A program made the position numbers and the translations under genes. The notes beneath the pieces are model-generated. The model saw only the letters and a list, made by a program, of their open reading frames with translations, was not told the origin of the DNA and made no database searches. A stretch of 64,000 nucleotides of DNA from Streptomyces sp. NBC_00234 (GTDB lineage: Bacteria > Actinomycetota > Actinomycetes > Streptomycetales > Streptomycetaceae): positions 6,510,001 to 6,574,000 of the forward strand of contig NZ_CP108101.1 of assembly GCF_036195325.1 (NCBI RefSeq), given 5' to 3'. Numbering within the stretch: the first letter of the stretch is position 1; each line of letters starts with the position of its first letter. Positions 34,173-42,715 of the stretch are shown here, piece by piece.

Positions 34173-34619
34173 TCAGCTCCGCCGGAGCCTGACCACCGGG
34201 ATGTCGCGGGTGGTGGCCCGCCGGTACTCCGCGTACCGGGGGAAGACCTCGACCAGGTGCGGCCACACCCGTTCCTTCTCCTCGGCCGAGAGCGTCTCGG
34301 CGACGGCGGAGAAGCGCTCCGTGCCGACCCGGAGCTCGACCTTCGGGTCGGCCCGCAGGTTCAGGTACCAGAGTGGGTGGCTGTCCGAGCCGCCGTTCGA
34401 CCCCACGATCAGATAGTCCTCGCCGTCGCGCCCGTACATCAGCACCGTGCGGCGTGACACCCCACTGCGCCGGCCCACGTAGTCCATCAGCAGACAGGGG
34501 ACACCGAGCTGCGTGGTGCCCTTCGTGCCGCCCGAGGACTCGTACAGTTCCGCCTGCTGGGCGACCCATCGCGTCGGGTTGACCTGAACGCCCGGGCCGT
34601 CCTTCCGTTCCGCCGTCAT
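34173..34619 (-). CDS. Deazaflavin (F420)-dependent nitroreductase-family protein (DDN-like)
   Basis: 148 aa. The split-barrel flavin/deazaflavin fold of the DDN family is recognisable in GVPCLLMDYVGRRSGVSRRTVLMYGRDGEDYLIVGSNGGSDSHPLWYLNLRADPKVELRVG. Members use reduced coenzyme F420, which Streptomyces makes, to reduce quinones or nitro compounds. It lies 47 bp upstream of the FMN nitroreductase gene on the same strand, so the two may act in one redox detoxification task. The ATG is at 34617-34619. Confidence 0.85.
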   Translation of the reverse strand: MTAERKDGPGVQVNPTRWVAQQAELYESSGGTKGTTQLGVPCLLMDYVGRRSGVSRRTVLMYGRDGEDYLIVGSNGGSDSHPLWYLNLRADPKVELRVGTERFSAVAETLSAEEKERVWPHLVEVFPRYAEYRRATTRDIPVVRLRRS

Positions 34620-34850
34620 CTTCGTACGTCCCTTCTCGTAGGCCCCCGTCCGGATCCATCGTGCCACCCCGCTCGGACGCGGGGACGGAATAGCACACCT
34701 GGTCGTCCCCCCACCTCACGGGGGAACGCGAGGCGGACGGCGGCCCGCGAAGGCGTATAAAGGGTCCCTCCGGAGCAGCCGGCGCCCCCGATGGCATGTC
34801 CCACCCCCACGCGGCCGGCGTCACCGCGTACGACAGCGGAGGAGCGCCCC

Positions 34851-35084
34851 ATGAGCACCTCGGAAGAGATCACCGCCCTGCTGGTGACGAAGTTCGGAAC
34901 CGACCCCCTCGCCATCCGTCCCGATGTGCCCCTCCGTCAACTGCGCCTCGATTCGCTGGCGCTGGAGGAACTGCGGCTGCTGATCGAGGACCGGATGGAC
35001 ATCGACCTGGAGGACGTCGCGCTCACCTCGCGGGACACCGTGGGCCAGCTCGTGGCCGCCGTGCACGGCAAGGCCGCCGCGTGA
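34851..35084 (+). CDS. Stand-alone acyl carrier protein
   Basis: 77 aa. The phosphopantetheine site is LRLDSLALEE with Ser35 following Asp34, as in all carrier proteins. Charge and length fit type II ACPs. A GGAGGA ribosome site precedes the ATG. The stop overlaps the ketosynthase GTG as GTGA. It would carry an acyl chain as a thioester for the adjoining ketosynthase. The TATAAA at 34756-34761 could be the -10 box, though no clear -35 is present. Confidence 0.9.
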   Translation: MSTSEEITALLVTKFGTDPLAIRPDVPLRQLRLDSLALEELRLLIEDRMDIDLEDVALTSRDTVGQLVAAVHGKAAA

Positions 35085-36349
35085 CGGGCCGCAGGCCCGC
35101 CGGTGCGTGGGGCAGGCCCGCCCTCGAACCGTTCAGCGCCGCGGTCACCGGCGTCGGGCTCGTCACCGCGGCGGGTGTCGGAGCGGACGCCGCCTGGCGC
35201 GGGGTCTGCGACCCCGCCGCTGTGCCGTCCGTCCACCGGCAGCCCGAACTCGACGGCCTGCCCTGCGACTTCATGTACACCATCACCGGCCTCGACACGA
35301 GGGCCCTGCTGGGCGTGGCGGCCCAGCGGCTGATGGACCGCTTCGCGCAGCTCGCGGTGATCGCCGCCCGCGAGGCCGTCGCCGACGCCGGACTCGACCC
35401 CGCGGTCTGGGACAGCGGCCGGGTCGCCGTCGTCATCGGGTCCGCGCACGGCGGGCTGCCCTTCTACGACGAACAGCACACCGCCCTCACCGAACGCGGC
35501 GCGCGGCGGGTGTCCCCGAAGCTCGCCCCGCTCACCGTCGTCAACAGCGCCGCGAGCAGCGTCGCCATGGACCTCGGTGTGCACGGCCCGAGCCAGGCCG
35601 TCTCCACGGCCTGCTCCTCCGGCACCGTCGCCATCGGCACCGCCCACCAGATGCTCCGCACCGGGGCCTGCGACATCGCCGTCGCCGGCGGAGCCGAATC
35701 GGTCCTCTCCCGGCTGCTGATCGCCAGTGCCTGCCAGATGAAGGCCGTCTCCACCCGCCGCGACGACCCGGCCGCGGCCTGCCGCCCCTTCGACACGCAC
35801 CGCGACGGCTTCGTCGTCGGCGAGGGCGCCGGACTCCTCGTCATGGAGCGCCCCGAGCACGCCCGGGCCCGGGGCGCCACCGTCCGCGCCCGCGTCGCCG
35901 GTTACGGAGCCTCCAGCGACGCCCACTCCGCGGTCGCCCCCGATCCGGACGGCCTCGGTATCGAACGGGCGCTGCGCACCGCGCTGGCGGACGCGGGCCT
36001 GGGCGCCGCCGACATCGGCCACGTCAACGCCCACGGCACCTCGACCGTCGCCAACGACCTCATCGAGGCGACGATGCTCCACCGGGTCCTCGGCGAAGGC
36101 CCTCTGGTCACCTCCACCAAGGCCATGACCGGGCACACACTCGGCGCGGCGGGCGGCATCGAGACCGCGCTGACCGTCCTCGCCCTCCAACGGCAGCTGG
36201 TGCCGCCCACCGCCAACCTCGACGCCCCCGACCCCGGGATTCCCGTCGACGTGGTGAGCAAGGAGGCCAGGCGGGGCACCTTCGACTGCGCGGTCAAGAC
36301 CTCGCTCGGCTTCGGCGGCCACAACGCGGCGCTCGTGCTCACCAAGTGA
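35081..36349 (+). CDS. Beta-ketoacyl-ACP synthase (FabF/KAS II type)
   Basis: 422 aa from the GTG overlapping the ACP stop. The decarboxylating condensation triad is intact: Cys178 in STACSSGTVA, His318 in NAHGTST and His352 in AMTGHTLGAAG. It is therefore a true ketosynthase, not a chain-length factor, which would have lost the cysteine. The N-terminus reads AVTGVGLVTAAGVGADAAW. It is embedded with only an ACP and a hydrolase, with no acyltransferase, ketoreductase or dehydratase nearby, so it must borrow malonyl-ACP or reductive steps from primary metabolism, or condense preformed acyl groups. Confidence 0.9.
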   Translation: MTGRRPAGAWGRPALEPFSAAVTGVGLVTAAGVGADAAWRGVCDPAAVPSVHRQPELDGLPCDFMYTITGLDTRALLGVAAQRLMDRFAQLAVIAAREAVADAGLDPAVWDSGRVAVVIGSAHGGLPFYDEQHTALTERGARRVSPKLAPLTVVNSAASSVAMDLGVHGPSQAVSTACSSGTVAIGTAHQMLRTGACDIAVAGGAESVLSRLLIASACQMKAVSTRRDDPAAACRPFDTHRDGFVVGEGAGLLVMERPEHARARGATVRARVAGYGASSDAHSAVAPDPDGLGIERALRTALADAGLGAADIGHVNAHGTSTVANDLIEATMLHRVLGEGPLVTSTKAMTGHTLGAAGGIETALTVLALQRQLVPPTANLDAPDPGIPVDVVSKEARRGTFDCAVKTSLGFGGHNAALVLTK

Positions 36350-36366
36350 CCGGAGGAACCCCCACC

Positions 36367-37287
36367 ATGTCCGAGGAGATCATCCGTTCCCTGTCGGTGA
36401 ACGGGCTCCGCTACGGCTACCGCGTCCTGCCGCGCACCACCCGCGACGGCGGACCGGGCACCGAACCCGTCGTCGTACTCGGCGGGGCGCTCCAGGGCAT
36501 GTTCGGCTGGCCGCAGATGGACGACCACCTGGGCCCTTTCGCCGATGTCGTCACCGCCGACCTGCCCGGCATGGGCACGGCGGACCCCCTGCCGCCCGGA
36601 CCCGGGGCCGGGATCCTGGTCGACGCGGTGACCGGGATCATCGACAGTCTGGACGCACCGAGGGTCAATCTCTTCGGGTTCTCGTACGGCGCCGCGATCG
36701 CCTTCGGCTGCGCGCGGCGCGACCCGGGCCGGATCGCCCGGCTGGTGCTGGGAGGCGTCCCCGCGCATATCGGCGAGGCGCAGCGCGGCTACTGGCGCCG
36801 GGCTTCGGCCCGGCTCGCCGAGGGGGACACGGAAGGGTTCGCGCGGCTCGCCGCCGACGGCCTGATGTGCCTCGACCCGGAGCGCCCGGTGCACCGCAGG
36901 GAGCTCGCCAGGCGCTATGTGCGGCGCTCCTTCCTGCACGCGCTCACCCACTCGCCGCACGCCGCGCAGACCCTGCGCCGCGCTTTGGGGGACCGCCCGG
37001 ACTTCTCCGGCGGGCTGTCCGGTGTGCCCGCACTGGTCTTCGCCGGGGAGCACGACACGGTGACCTCGCCCGAACGGCAGCGGGCGTTCGCCTCGACCAT
37101 CGAGGGCAGCCGCTTCCTCACGATCGACCGGTCCGACCACTGGGTGGTCCTGGAACGCGCCGACGACGTCGCCGAGCTCGTCACCCGCTTCTTCACCGAC
37201 CAGCCGCTGGAACAGATCCGCCCGGTGGCCCTTCCGCACCAGGACCGGGCCGCGCGCGACGTGGCGGTGTCGCGCGCGGCCGGGTGA
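36367..37287 (+). CDS. Alpha/beta-fold hydrolase linked to ACP and ketosynthase
   Basis: 306 aa with GGAGGA before the ATG. The nucleophile elbow is LFGFSYGAA (Ser106), the acid lies in VFAGEHDTVTSP and the base in DRSDHWVVL, completing a catalytic triad. It resembles thioesterase/cyclase-like hydrolases that release acyl chains from carriers. Being 17 bp after the ketosynthase, it may cut the ACP-bound product free or cyclise it. Lactonase or esterase roles are equally possible by sequence. It converges tightly (12 bp) with the ExeM-like nuclease gene. Confidence 0.82.
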   Translation: MSEEIIRSLSVNGLRYGYRVLPRTTRDGGPGTEPVVVLGGALQGMFGWPQMDDHLGPFADVVTADLPGMGTADPLPPGPGAGILVDAVTGIIDSLDAPRVNLFGFSYGAAIAFGCARRDPGRIARLVLGGVPAHIGEAQRGYWRRASARLAEGDTEGFARLAADGLMCLDPERPVHRRELARRYVRRSFLHALTHSPHAAQTLRRALGDRPDFSGGLSGVPALVFAGEHDTVTSPERQRAFASTIEGSRFLTIDRSDHWVVLERADDVAELVTRFFTDQPLEQIRPVALPHQDRAARDVAVSRAAG

Positions 37288-37299
37288 TGTCGCCCTCGG

Positions 37300-39699
37300 T
37301 CAGCGCTTGTTGACCTGCATGCGGACGATCTGCGGGTCGTGGTCGCTCGCCTGGTCGGCGAACTCCGCGTTGATGTGCACCACGTCGTAGTCGAAGCGGG
37401 TCACGGCAGGGCTGGTCAGAATGTGGTCCAGCGTCTGCGAGTTGCCGTCGTACACGTAGCTGTACTGCTCCTTCGCGGGCAGCGTCGTGATGAGCGGCTT
37501 GAGCACCTCGCCGCTGGTCAGCGCGTCCATCGTCGGTGAGAACGCGAAGTCGTTGAGGTCCCCGAGCGTCACCACCCGGGCCGACTTGTCGGCTGCCAGC
37601 AGCGACTTCACGAAGGTGTTGACCTCCGCGGCCTGCTGCACGCGCTTGGTCTCGGAGCTGCGTACCGGCTCCTGGTAGCGGCCGTGCAGCGGCTGGTCGC
37701 CGCCCTTGGACGTGAAGTGGTTGGCGATGACGAAGACCGGCTTCCCGTGGAAGCGGAACTCACCCACCAGCGGCTTGCGGCTGTCGGCCCACGCGCTGCT
37801 CGCCGGGTTGATCCGGCCGGGCGACACCGAGAGCGTGGCGCCCTTCTTCGTGTCCACCACCGTCACGGGGGTGGTCGCGTCGCCGCCCGCGCGGTCCACG
37901 AACTCGACCCGCTCGGGGTTGAAGAGGAAGACGTTGCGGATGTTCCCGCCCGGCTCGCCGCCGTCCTGGCCGTCCGCGGGGGCGACGTAGCGCCACGCGT
38001 ACTGCGGGCCGCCCGCCGCGACGATCGCGTCGGTGAACCGCTTCAGCGTTGCCTCGGAGCCGACCGTGCCGTCGTTGACCGCGCCGTTGTCGTCCTGGAT
38101 CTCCTCCAGCGACACCACGTCGGGCGAGGAGAGGCTGACCGCGACGCCCGCGGCGAGCGTGTCGAACTTCGCCTGGTCGTCGAGCGCGTCCAGGTTCTCC
38201 ACGTTGTACGTCGCCACGGCGAGCTCGTTGCCCCGCTGCCGGCGGGTGACCTCGCGCTGGAGGTTGTTGTCCGTGAGCGTGCCGAGTTCGGTGGCCTGGA
38301 GGTTGTAGCCGCCGAAGGACGCGTAGTCCATGACACCGGTCGTGGCGCCGGACAGCACGTCACCGACGTCCGCGACGGGCACGGGCTGTGCGGCGTCGAG
38401 CGACATGACCTTGATGCGGCCGGTGTTCTGGTCGGTGTACGAGGCGTAGAGCGTTCCGCCGCGGGCGGTCGGCTGCTCCTGGGGCTTGACCGTCACCCAG
38501 ACCTCGTCGTACGCGGTCGTCGCCCCGGTGACCCGGGTGTCGGCGATGCGGACGCGGGTGCCTTCGAGCGACTCGTACAGATCGAGGGCGTACGTCGCCG
38601 GGGCGAGGGGCAGCGCGTCGATCGGACCGCCGTTCGCCGAGGGGGCGTAGGCGCCGGGCACGGAGGAGGCGTCGAGGACGACCGGTGCGGGCAGGGCGTT
38701 GCCGGAGGACAGCACGGTGGTCTTCGGGGCGGTGATCTGGGTGAGCGACTGGGCGGTGGCGGACGGGTAGTACTCGGCCACCTTCCCGCTGACCAGGACC
38801 GAGTCGCCCACGGCGACGGCCGGTGCGGTGCTCCCGGTGTAGACGAACAGCCCCTCGCCGGTACGGGCGTCGGCGTCGGGAGCGGTGTCCTGGATCCAGA
38901 AGCCGCGCGAACCGGTGGTCCGTACGCCGGTGACGACGCCCGGGACGCCGGCCACGCTCTGCCCGGCCAGCGGCGACAGGCGGGTCGTGCCCTGGATGTC
39001 GTGCACGCGGACGGTGCCGGGCTCGGTCGGGTTGCCGGGGTCGCCGGGGCCGGTGCCGCCGGACGTCTCGCCCGCCGCGTTGACCGGGGTCGGGGTGGCA
39101 GCCGCGAGGTCCGCGGCGTTGTCGTCGGTGTCGGCGAGGGCCGTGCCGCGCGCCACGGAGGCGGTGGCGGAGGCGCCGGTCACCGGGCTGCCCTCGCGCA
39201 CGACGGCGGTGCCGTAGCCGACCAGGTCCACGATCCTGGTGTCGACGGCGCAGTCCGCGGCCGTCTTGCAGGTCAGGGGGGTGGTGCCGGAGACGAGGGC
39301 GACGGAACCACCGGACGCGGACATCGCGACCGTACCCGTGGCGTCCGCGGTGGGAAGGGCCACGGTGCCGCCCGTGCCGGCGGCCTGGGCGACGAGGTAG
39401 CGGCCACCGGGCGCGATGGACCCGGTGAGCGCGGAGACCTGCCACAGCGAACCGGCGGACGGGGTGGCCGGAAGGTACTGGACGCTGAAGCCCGACAGGC
39501 CGTAGGCCGAGGTACCGGCGTTGGCCAGCTCGATGAAGTCGCGGGTGAGCGTCGCACCCGAGTTGCCTCCGCCGCCGTAGACCTCGGAGATCACGGCGGT
39601 CGGGGACGGGGCCGCGAAGGCGGCGGGCAGGGCGGTCACCGACAGGGTTACGGCGACGGCGCCCGCGAGCAGAGCGGAACCGTGTCTGGATATGCGCAC
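37300..39699 (-). CDS. Secreted ExeM/NucH-type nuclease with lamin-tail and OB-fold domains
   Basis: 799 aa from a GTG (VRISRHGSALLAG). Signal peptide (about 1-32), lamin-tail domain (AVISEVYGGGGNSGATLTRDFIELANAG), an OB-fold nuclease-associated region from VRVHDIQGTTRLSPLAGQ, and a C-terminal endonuclease/exonuclease/phosphatase domain with catalytic residues in VATYNVENLDALDDQAKF, VVSLEEIQDDNG, VIANHFTSKGG, VVTLGDLNDF and ASDHDPQIV. Members degrade extracellular DNA for nutrients or biofilm remodelling. The ATG-initiated longer frame lacks a signal peptide start and is rejected. Confidence 0.88.
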   Translation of the reverse strand: MRISRHGSALLAGAVAVTLSVTALPAAFAAPSPTAVISEVYGGGGNSGATLTRDFIELANAGTSAYGLSGFSVQYLPATPSAGSLWQVSALTGSIAPGGRYLVAQAAGTGGTVALPTADATGTVAMSASGGSVALVSGTTPLTCKTAADCAVDTRIVDLVGYGTAVVREGSPVTGASATASVARGTALADTDDNAADLAAATPTPVNAAGETSGGTGPGDPGNPTEPGTVRVHDIQGTTRLSPLAGQSVAGVPGVVTGVRTTGSRGFWIQDTAPDADARTGEGLFVYTGSTAPAVAVGDSVLVSGKVAEYYPSATAQSLTQITAPKTTVLSSGNALPAPVVLDASSVPGAYAPSANGGPIDALPLAPATYALDLYESLEGTRVRIADTRVTGATTAYDEVWVTVKPQEQPTARGGTLYASYTDQNTGRIKVMSLDAAQPVPVADVGDVLSGATTGVMDYASFGGYNLQATELGTLTDNNLQREVTRRQRGNELAVATYNVENLDALDDQAKFDTLAAGVAVSLSSPDVVSLEEIQDDNGAVNDGTVGSEATLKRFTDAIVAAGGPQYAWRYVAPADGQDGGEPGGNIRNVFLFNPERVEFVDRAGGDATTPVTVVDTKKGATLSVSPGRINPASSAWADSRKPLVGEFRFHGKPVFVIANHFTSKGGDQPLHGRYQEPVRSSETKRVQQAAEVNTFVKSLLAADKSARVVTLGDLNDFAFSPTMDALTSGEVLKPLITTLPAKEQYSYVYDGNSQTLDHILTSPAVTRFDYDVVHINAEFADQASDHDPQIVRMQVNKR

Positions 39700-39731
39700 G
39701 TGAGGTGCCCCCAACTGTGTAGTGAGAGCAA

Positions 39732-39760
39732 AAGCTATGCGCGTAGAACGGGCGTGACAA
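39732..39760 (-). promoter_or_regulatory. Candidate promoter of the ExeM-like nuclease gene
   Basis: Minus-strand TTGTCA (39755-39760) and TAGCTT (39732-39737) are spaced 17 bp and lie 33 bp upstream of the GTG. Confidence 0.55.
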
Positions 39761-39900
39761 GGCATCAGAGGTTAATTCCCCGCATCGCAGAGGTGTTCGA
39801 CCCCGCTCCGGTGGGTATCGGGGGCCCCGCCGGCCCCGCCCTCCCTGCCGGAACGGCACGCTCCGCCGGGCGTCGCAAGGCGCCGGACGGGCGAGCAGCA

Positions 39901-40068
39901 CCTAGGGCCTCTCGTTTGGATCATGCCGGGCTCGCGTGCCCTGGCGCGCGCATCTGCGGCGTTGTCGTCGGTCGCCGACGCTCCGCGTCGACTCCCTCCT
40001 CCGCCTTGCAGCTGCACGCACCGGACCCCGCTCCCTCATCCGCCCTGATCCAAACGAAAGGCCCTAGG
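39901..40068. mobile_element. MITE-like palindromic element, copy A (168 bp)
   Basis: The ends CCTAGGGCCTCTCGTTTGGA and, on the other strand, CCTAGGGCCTTTCGTTTGGA form a 23-bp terminal inverted repeat with one mismatch. No protein is encoded. The inside shares GCGGCGTTG, a CGCCTTGC stretch and GCACGCACCGGAC with copy B at 56765-56944. The right end is 9 bp from the MFS start codon. The two share no close boundary with an IS transposase, so any movement would need a transposase elsewhere. Confidence 0.7.
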
Positions 40069-40077
40069 GTGCGAGGC

Positions 40078-41586
40078 ATGGCAGAGAGCGCTGCGCACCG
40101 GGGAACGGGCCCCGGCCCGGGGCCGGACCCGTCCGGTTCCGGTGCCCCCGACCCCCGCCGCTGGCAGGCGCTGGCCGTCTGCCTGGTGGCCGGATTCATG
40201 ACCCTGCTGGACGTGTCCATCGTCAATGTGGCGCTGCCGTCCATCAAGGAGGGCCTGGACACCCCGGAGTCCGATCTCCAGTGGGTGCTGTCCGGGTACG
40301 CGCTCGCGTTCGGGCTCTTCCTCATCCCCGCCGGACGCCTCGGCGACGCCCGGGGGCGCCGGGCGGTGTTCATGGCGGGGCTGGCCCTGTTCACGCTGTC
40401 GTCCGCCGCCTGCGGCGCGGCCCAGTCCAGTCTCTGGCTGGTGATCGCCCGACTGGTCCAGGGCATCGCGGGCGGGCTGATCTCCCCGCAGATCTCCGCG
40501 CTCATCCAGCAGATGTTCTCCGGACGAGAGCGGGGCCGTGCCTTCGGCATGTTCGGCACCGTCGTCGGCATCTCGACGGCCGTCGGCCCGCTGCTCGGCG
40601 GACTGCTGATCCAGGTGGCCGGGGCGGCGGAGGGCTGGCGCTGGGTGTTCTACGTCAATCTGCCGCTCGGCGCGGTCTGCCTCGTGCTCGCCCGGCGGCT
40701 GCTCCCGGACACGCCGACGGCGACCCGGGTACGGGCACGCGACCTCGACCCGGTCGGCGTACTGCTCCTCGGCGCGGGGGTCCTGGCCCTCCTGCTGCCC
40801 TTCGTGCAGGCCCAGCAGTGGCAGGGCGACGGCAAGTGGCTCCTCCTGCTCCTGGCCGCGGCGCTCCTCGCCGCGTTCGTCGGCTGGGAGTCCCGGTGCG
40901 GTACGGGACCCACCCAACCGGTCCTGGACCTCTCGCTCTTCCGGCTGCGGTCCTACTGGCTCGGCTGTCTGCTGATCCTCCTCTACTTCGCGGGATTCAC
41001 CTCGATCTTCTTCGTCACCACGCTCTACCTCCAGTCGGGCCAGCACTACACCGCCCTTCAGGCCGGCCTCGCCATCACCCCGTTCGCGCTGGGCTCGGGC
41101 GTCGCCGCGGGCATCGGCGGCCGGCTCGTCGGCCGCTTCGGCCGGCCCCTCGTGGTCGTCGGCCTCGCGATGGTGGCGGTGGGGCTCGCGCTCACCGCGC
41201 TCGCCGTGCACCTGGCGCCGGGGGCGAACGCGGGATGGGCGATGGCGGGCCCCCTGCTGCTGGCCGGTCTGGGCAGCGGCCTGGTCATCGCCCCCAACCA
41301 GACCCTCACCCTCGCCGAGGTGCCGGTGGCCACCGCCGGCAGCGCCGGGGGCACGCTGCAGACCGGCCAGCGCGTCGGGTCGGCGATCGGCATCGCCGCG
41401 GTGGGCTCGGTGTTCTTCGCCCAGGTGGGCCCCGAGGGCTGGGCCACCGCGTACGACCACGGGCTCATCGTCTCGGTCGCCTTCGTCCTGGCGGCCCTGG
41501 TCGTCGCCCTCGCCGACGTGGGGACCGCCCGGCGGGCCGGGAAACGTGCGCGGGAGTCCGTACGAGCAGAGAGGAGCGGGGCATGA
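40078..41586 (+). CDS. MFS drug:H+ antiporter, DHA2 (14-TMS) family
   Basis: 502 aa. Fourteen membrane helices are expected. DHA2 motifs include FMTLLDVSIVNVALPSI in helix 1, WVLSGYALAFGLFLIPAGRLGDARGRR (motif A) and IARLVQGIAGGLISPQISALIQQMFSGRERGRAFG. It exports toxic small molecules using the proton gradient. It begins 9 bp after a palindromic element and overlaps the next gene by ATGA, so both are translated together. The ribosome site is poor (GCGAGG). The exported compound is unknown; the neighbouring detoxification and DNA repair type genes suggest an electrophile or DNA-reactive drug. Confidence 0.88.
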   Translation: MAESAAHRGTGPGPGPDPSGSGAPDPRRWQALAVCLVAGFMTLLDVSIVNVALPSIKEGLDTPESDLQWVLSGYALAFGLFLIPAGRLGDARGRRAVFMAGLALFTLSSAACGAAQSSLWLVIARLVQGIAGGLISPQISALIQQMFSGRERGRAFGMFGTVVGISTAVGPLLGGLLIQVAGAAEGWRWVFYVNLPLGAVCLVLARRLLPDTPTATRVRARDLDPVGVLLLGAGVLALLLPFVQAQQWQGDGKWLLLLLAAALLAAFVGWESRCGTGPTQPVLDLSLFRLRSYWLGCLLILLYFAGFTSIFFVTTLYLQSGQHYTALQAGLAITPFALGSGVAAGIGGRLVGRFGRPLVVVGLAMVAVGLALTALAVHLAPGANAGWAMAGPLLLAGLGSGLVIAPNQTLTLAEVPVATAGSAGGTLQTGQRVGSAIGIAAVGSVFFAQVGPEGWATAYDHGLIVSVAFVLAALVVALADVGTARRAGKRARESVRAERSGA

Positions 41587-42638
41587 CCGACGACACGGGC
41601 GGGACCGCGAGCGGGGCGACGGGCGGGTCGGCGGGCGGCAACGCCTCGTACGGCCACCAGCCCTTCACCCGGTCCGCGAGCCACTTCGCCGACCGGATCA
41701 CGGCCGACGGCCGGGACGGCTGGCCGGTGGAGGCGGGCCGCTACCGGCTGGTCGTCAGCCGCGCCTGCCCCTGGGCGAGCCGCGCCCTCGTGTCACGGCG
41801 CCTCCTGGGTCTGGAGGACGCCCTGTCGCTCGCCGTCGCCGACCCCGTCCAGGACGACCGCAGCTGGCGCTTCACCCTGGACGAGGACGGCAGGGACCCC
41901 GTACTCGGCATCCGCCTGCTGAGCGAGGCGTACGACGCACGGGAGCTCGGATATCCCGGCGGGGTCAGCGTGCCCGCGATCGTCGACGTACCGAGCGGCC
42001 GGCTCGTCACCAACGATTACCAGCGGATCACCCTGGACCTCGCCACCGAGTGGTCCGCGCTGCACAGGCAAGGCGCTCCGGACCTCTACCCCGAACGGCT
42101 CCGCGAGGAGATCGACGCGGTCATGGAGGACATCTACCGGGACGTCAACAACGGCGTCTACCGTGCCGGGTTCGCCGACGGCCAGGACGCGTACGAAGAG
42201 GCGTACACCGATGTGTTCCGCCGTCTCGACCTGGTGTCGGAGCGTCTCGCCGACCGGCGCTACCTGGTCGGGGACACCATCACGGAAGCGGACATCCGGC
42301 TGTTCACGACGCTGGTGCGCTTCGACGCCGTCTACCACGGCCACTTCAAGTGCAACCGCTCGAAGCTGTCGGAGGACCCCGTTCTGTGGGCCTACGCCCG
42401 CGACCTCTACCAGACCCCCGGATTCGGCGACACGGTCGACTTCGACCACATCAAGCAGCACTACTACCGGGTGCACAGCGGCATCAACCCCACGGGCATC
42501 GTGCCGCTCGGCCCCGACCTGTCCGGCTGGCCGGCCCCGCACCACCGGGAGGAGCTCGGCGGCCGTCCGTTCGGCGACGGCACCGCGCCGGGACCGGTAC
42601 CCCCGGACGAAGAGGTGCCTGCGCGGGGACGTCCCTGA
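41583..42638 (+). CDS. Xi-class glutathione S-transferase / (glutathionyl) hydroquinone reductase type (ECM4/YqjG family)
   Basis: 351 aa overlapping the MFS stop. The thioredoxin-like N-domain carries SRACPWASRAL with catalytic Cys62, and the C-terminal helical domain has GDTITEADIRLFTTLVRFDAVYHGHFKCN. These enzymes reductively cleave thiol conjugates of hydroquinones. Actinobacteria use mycothiol rather than glutathione, so the true thiol is probably mycothiol. Pairing with an exporter supports detoxification of quinone-like or electrophilic compounds. Confidence 0.88.
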   Translation: MTDDTGGTASGATGGSAGGNASYGHQPFTRSASHFADRITADGRDGWPVEAGRYRLVVSRACPWASRALVSRRLLGLEDALSLAVADPVQDDRSWRFTLDEDGRDPVLGIRLLSEAYDARELGYPGGVSVPAIVDVPSGRLVTNDYQRITLDLATEWSALHRQGAPDLYPERLREEIDAVMEDIYRDVNNGVYRAGFADGQDAYEEAYTDVFRRLDLVSERLADRRYLVGDTITEADIRLFTTLVRFDAVYHGHFKCNRSKLSEDPVLWAYARDLYQTPGFGDTVDFDHIKQHYYRVHSGINPTGIVPLGPDLSGWPAPHHREELGGRPFGDGTAPGPVPPDEEVPARGRP

Positions 42639-42715
42639 CCCGGCCGCGTCCCGACGCCCCGTCCGTCCGGGGTTGCGGACAGTAGGTGTCCGCGAAGCCG
42701 CGTAGCGTGCCGTCC

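Noticed and set aside
39738..39830. Possible PHO boxes before the ExeM-like nuclease
   Set aside because: Single GTTCGACCCCG-like stretch without the required adjacent 11-bp direct repeat.
37684..40077. Long frame upstream of the MFS gene in the same phase
   Set aside because: It lies antisense to the ExeM-like nuclease and crosses the palindromic element; only the part from 40078 has MFS motifs.
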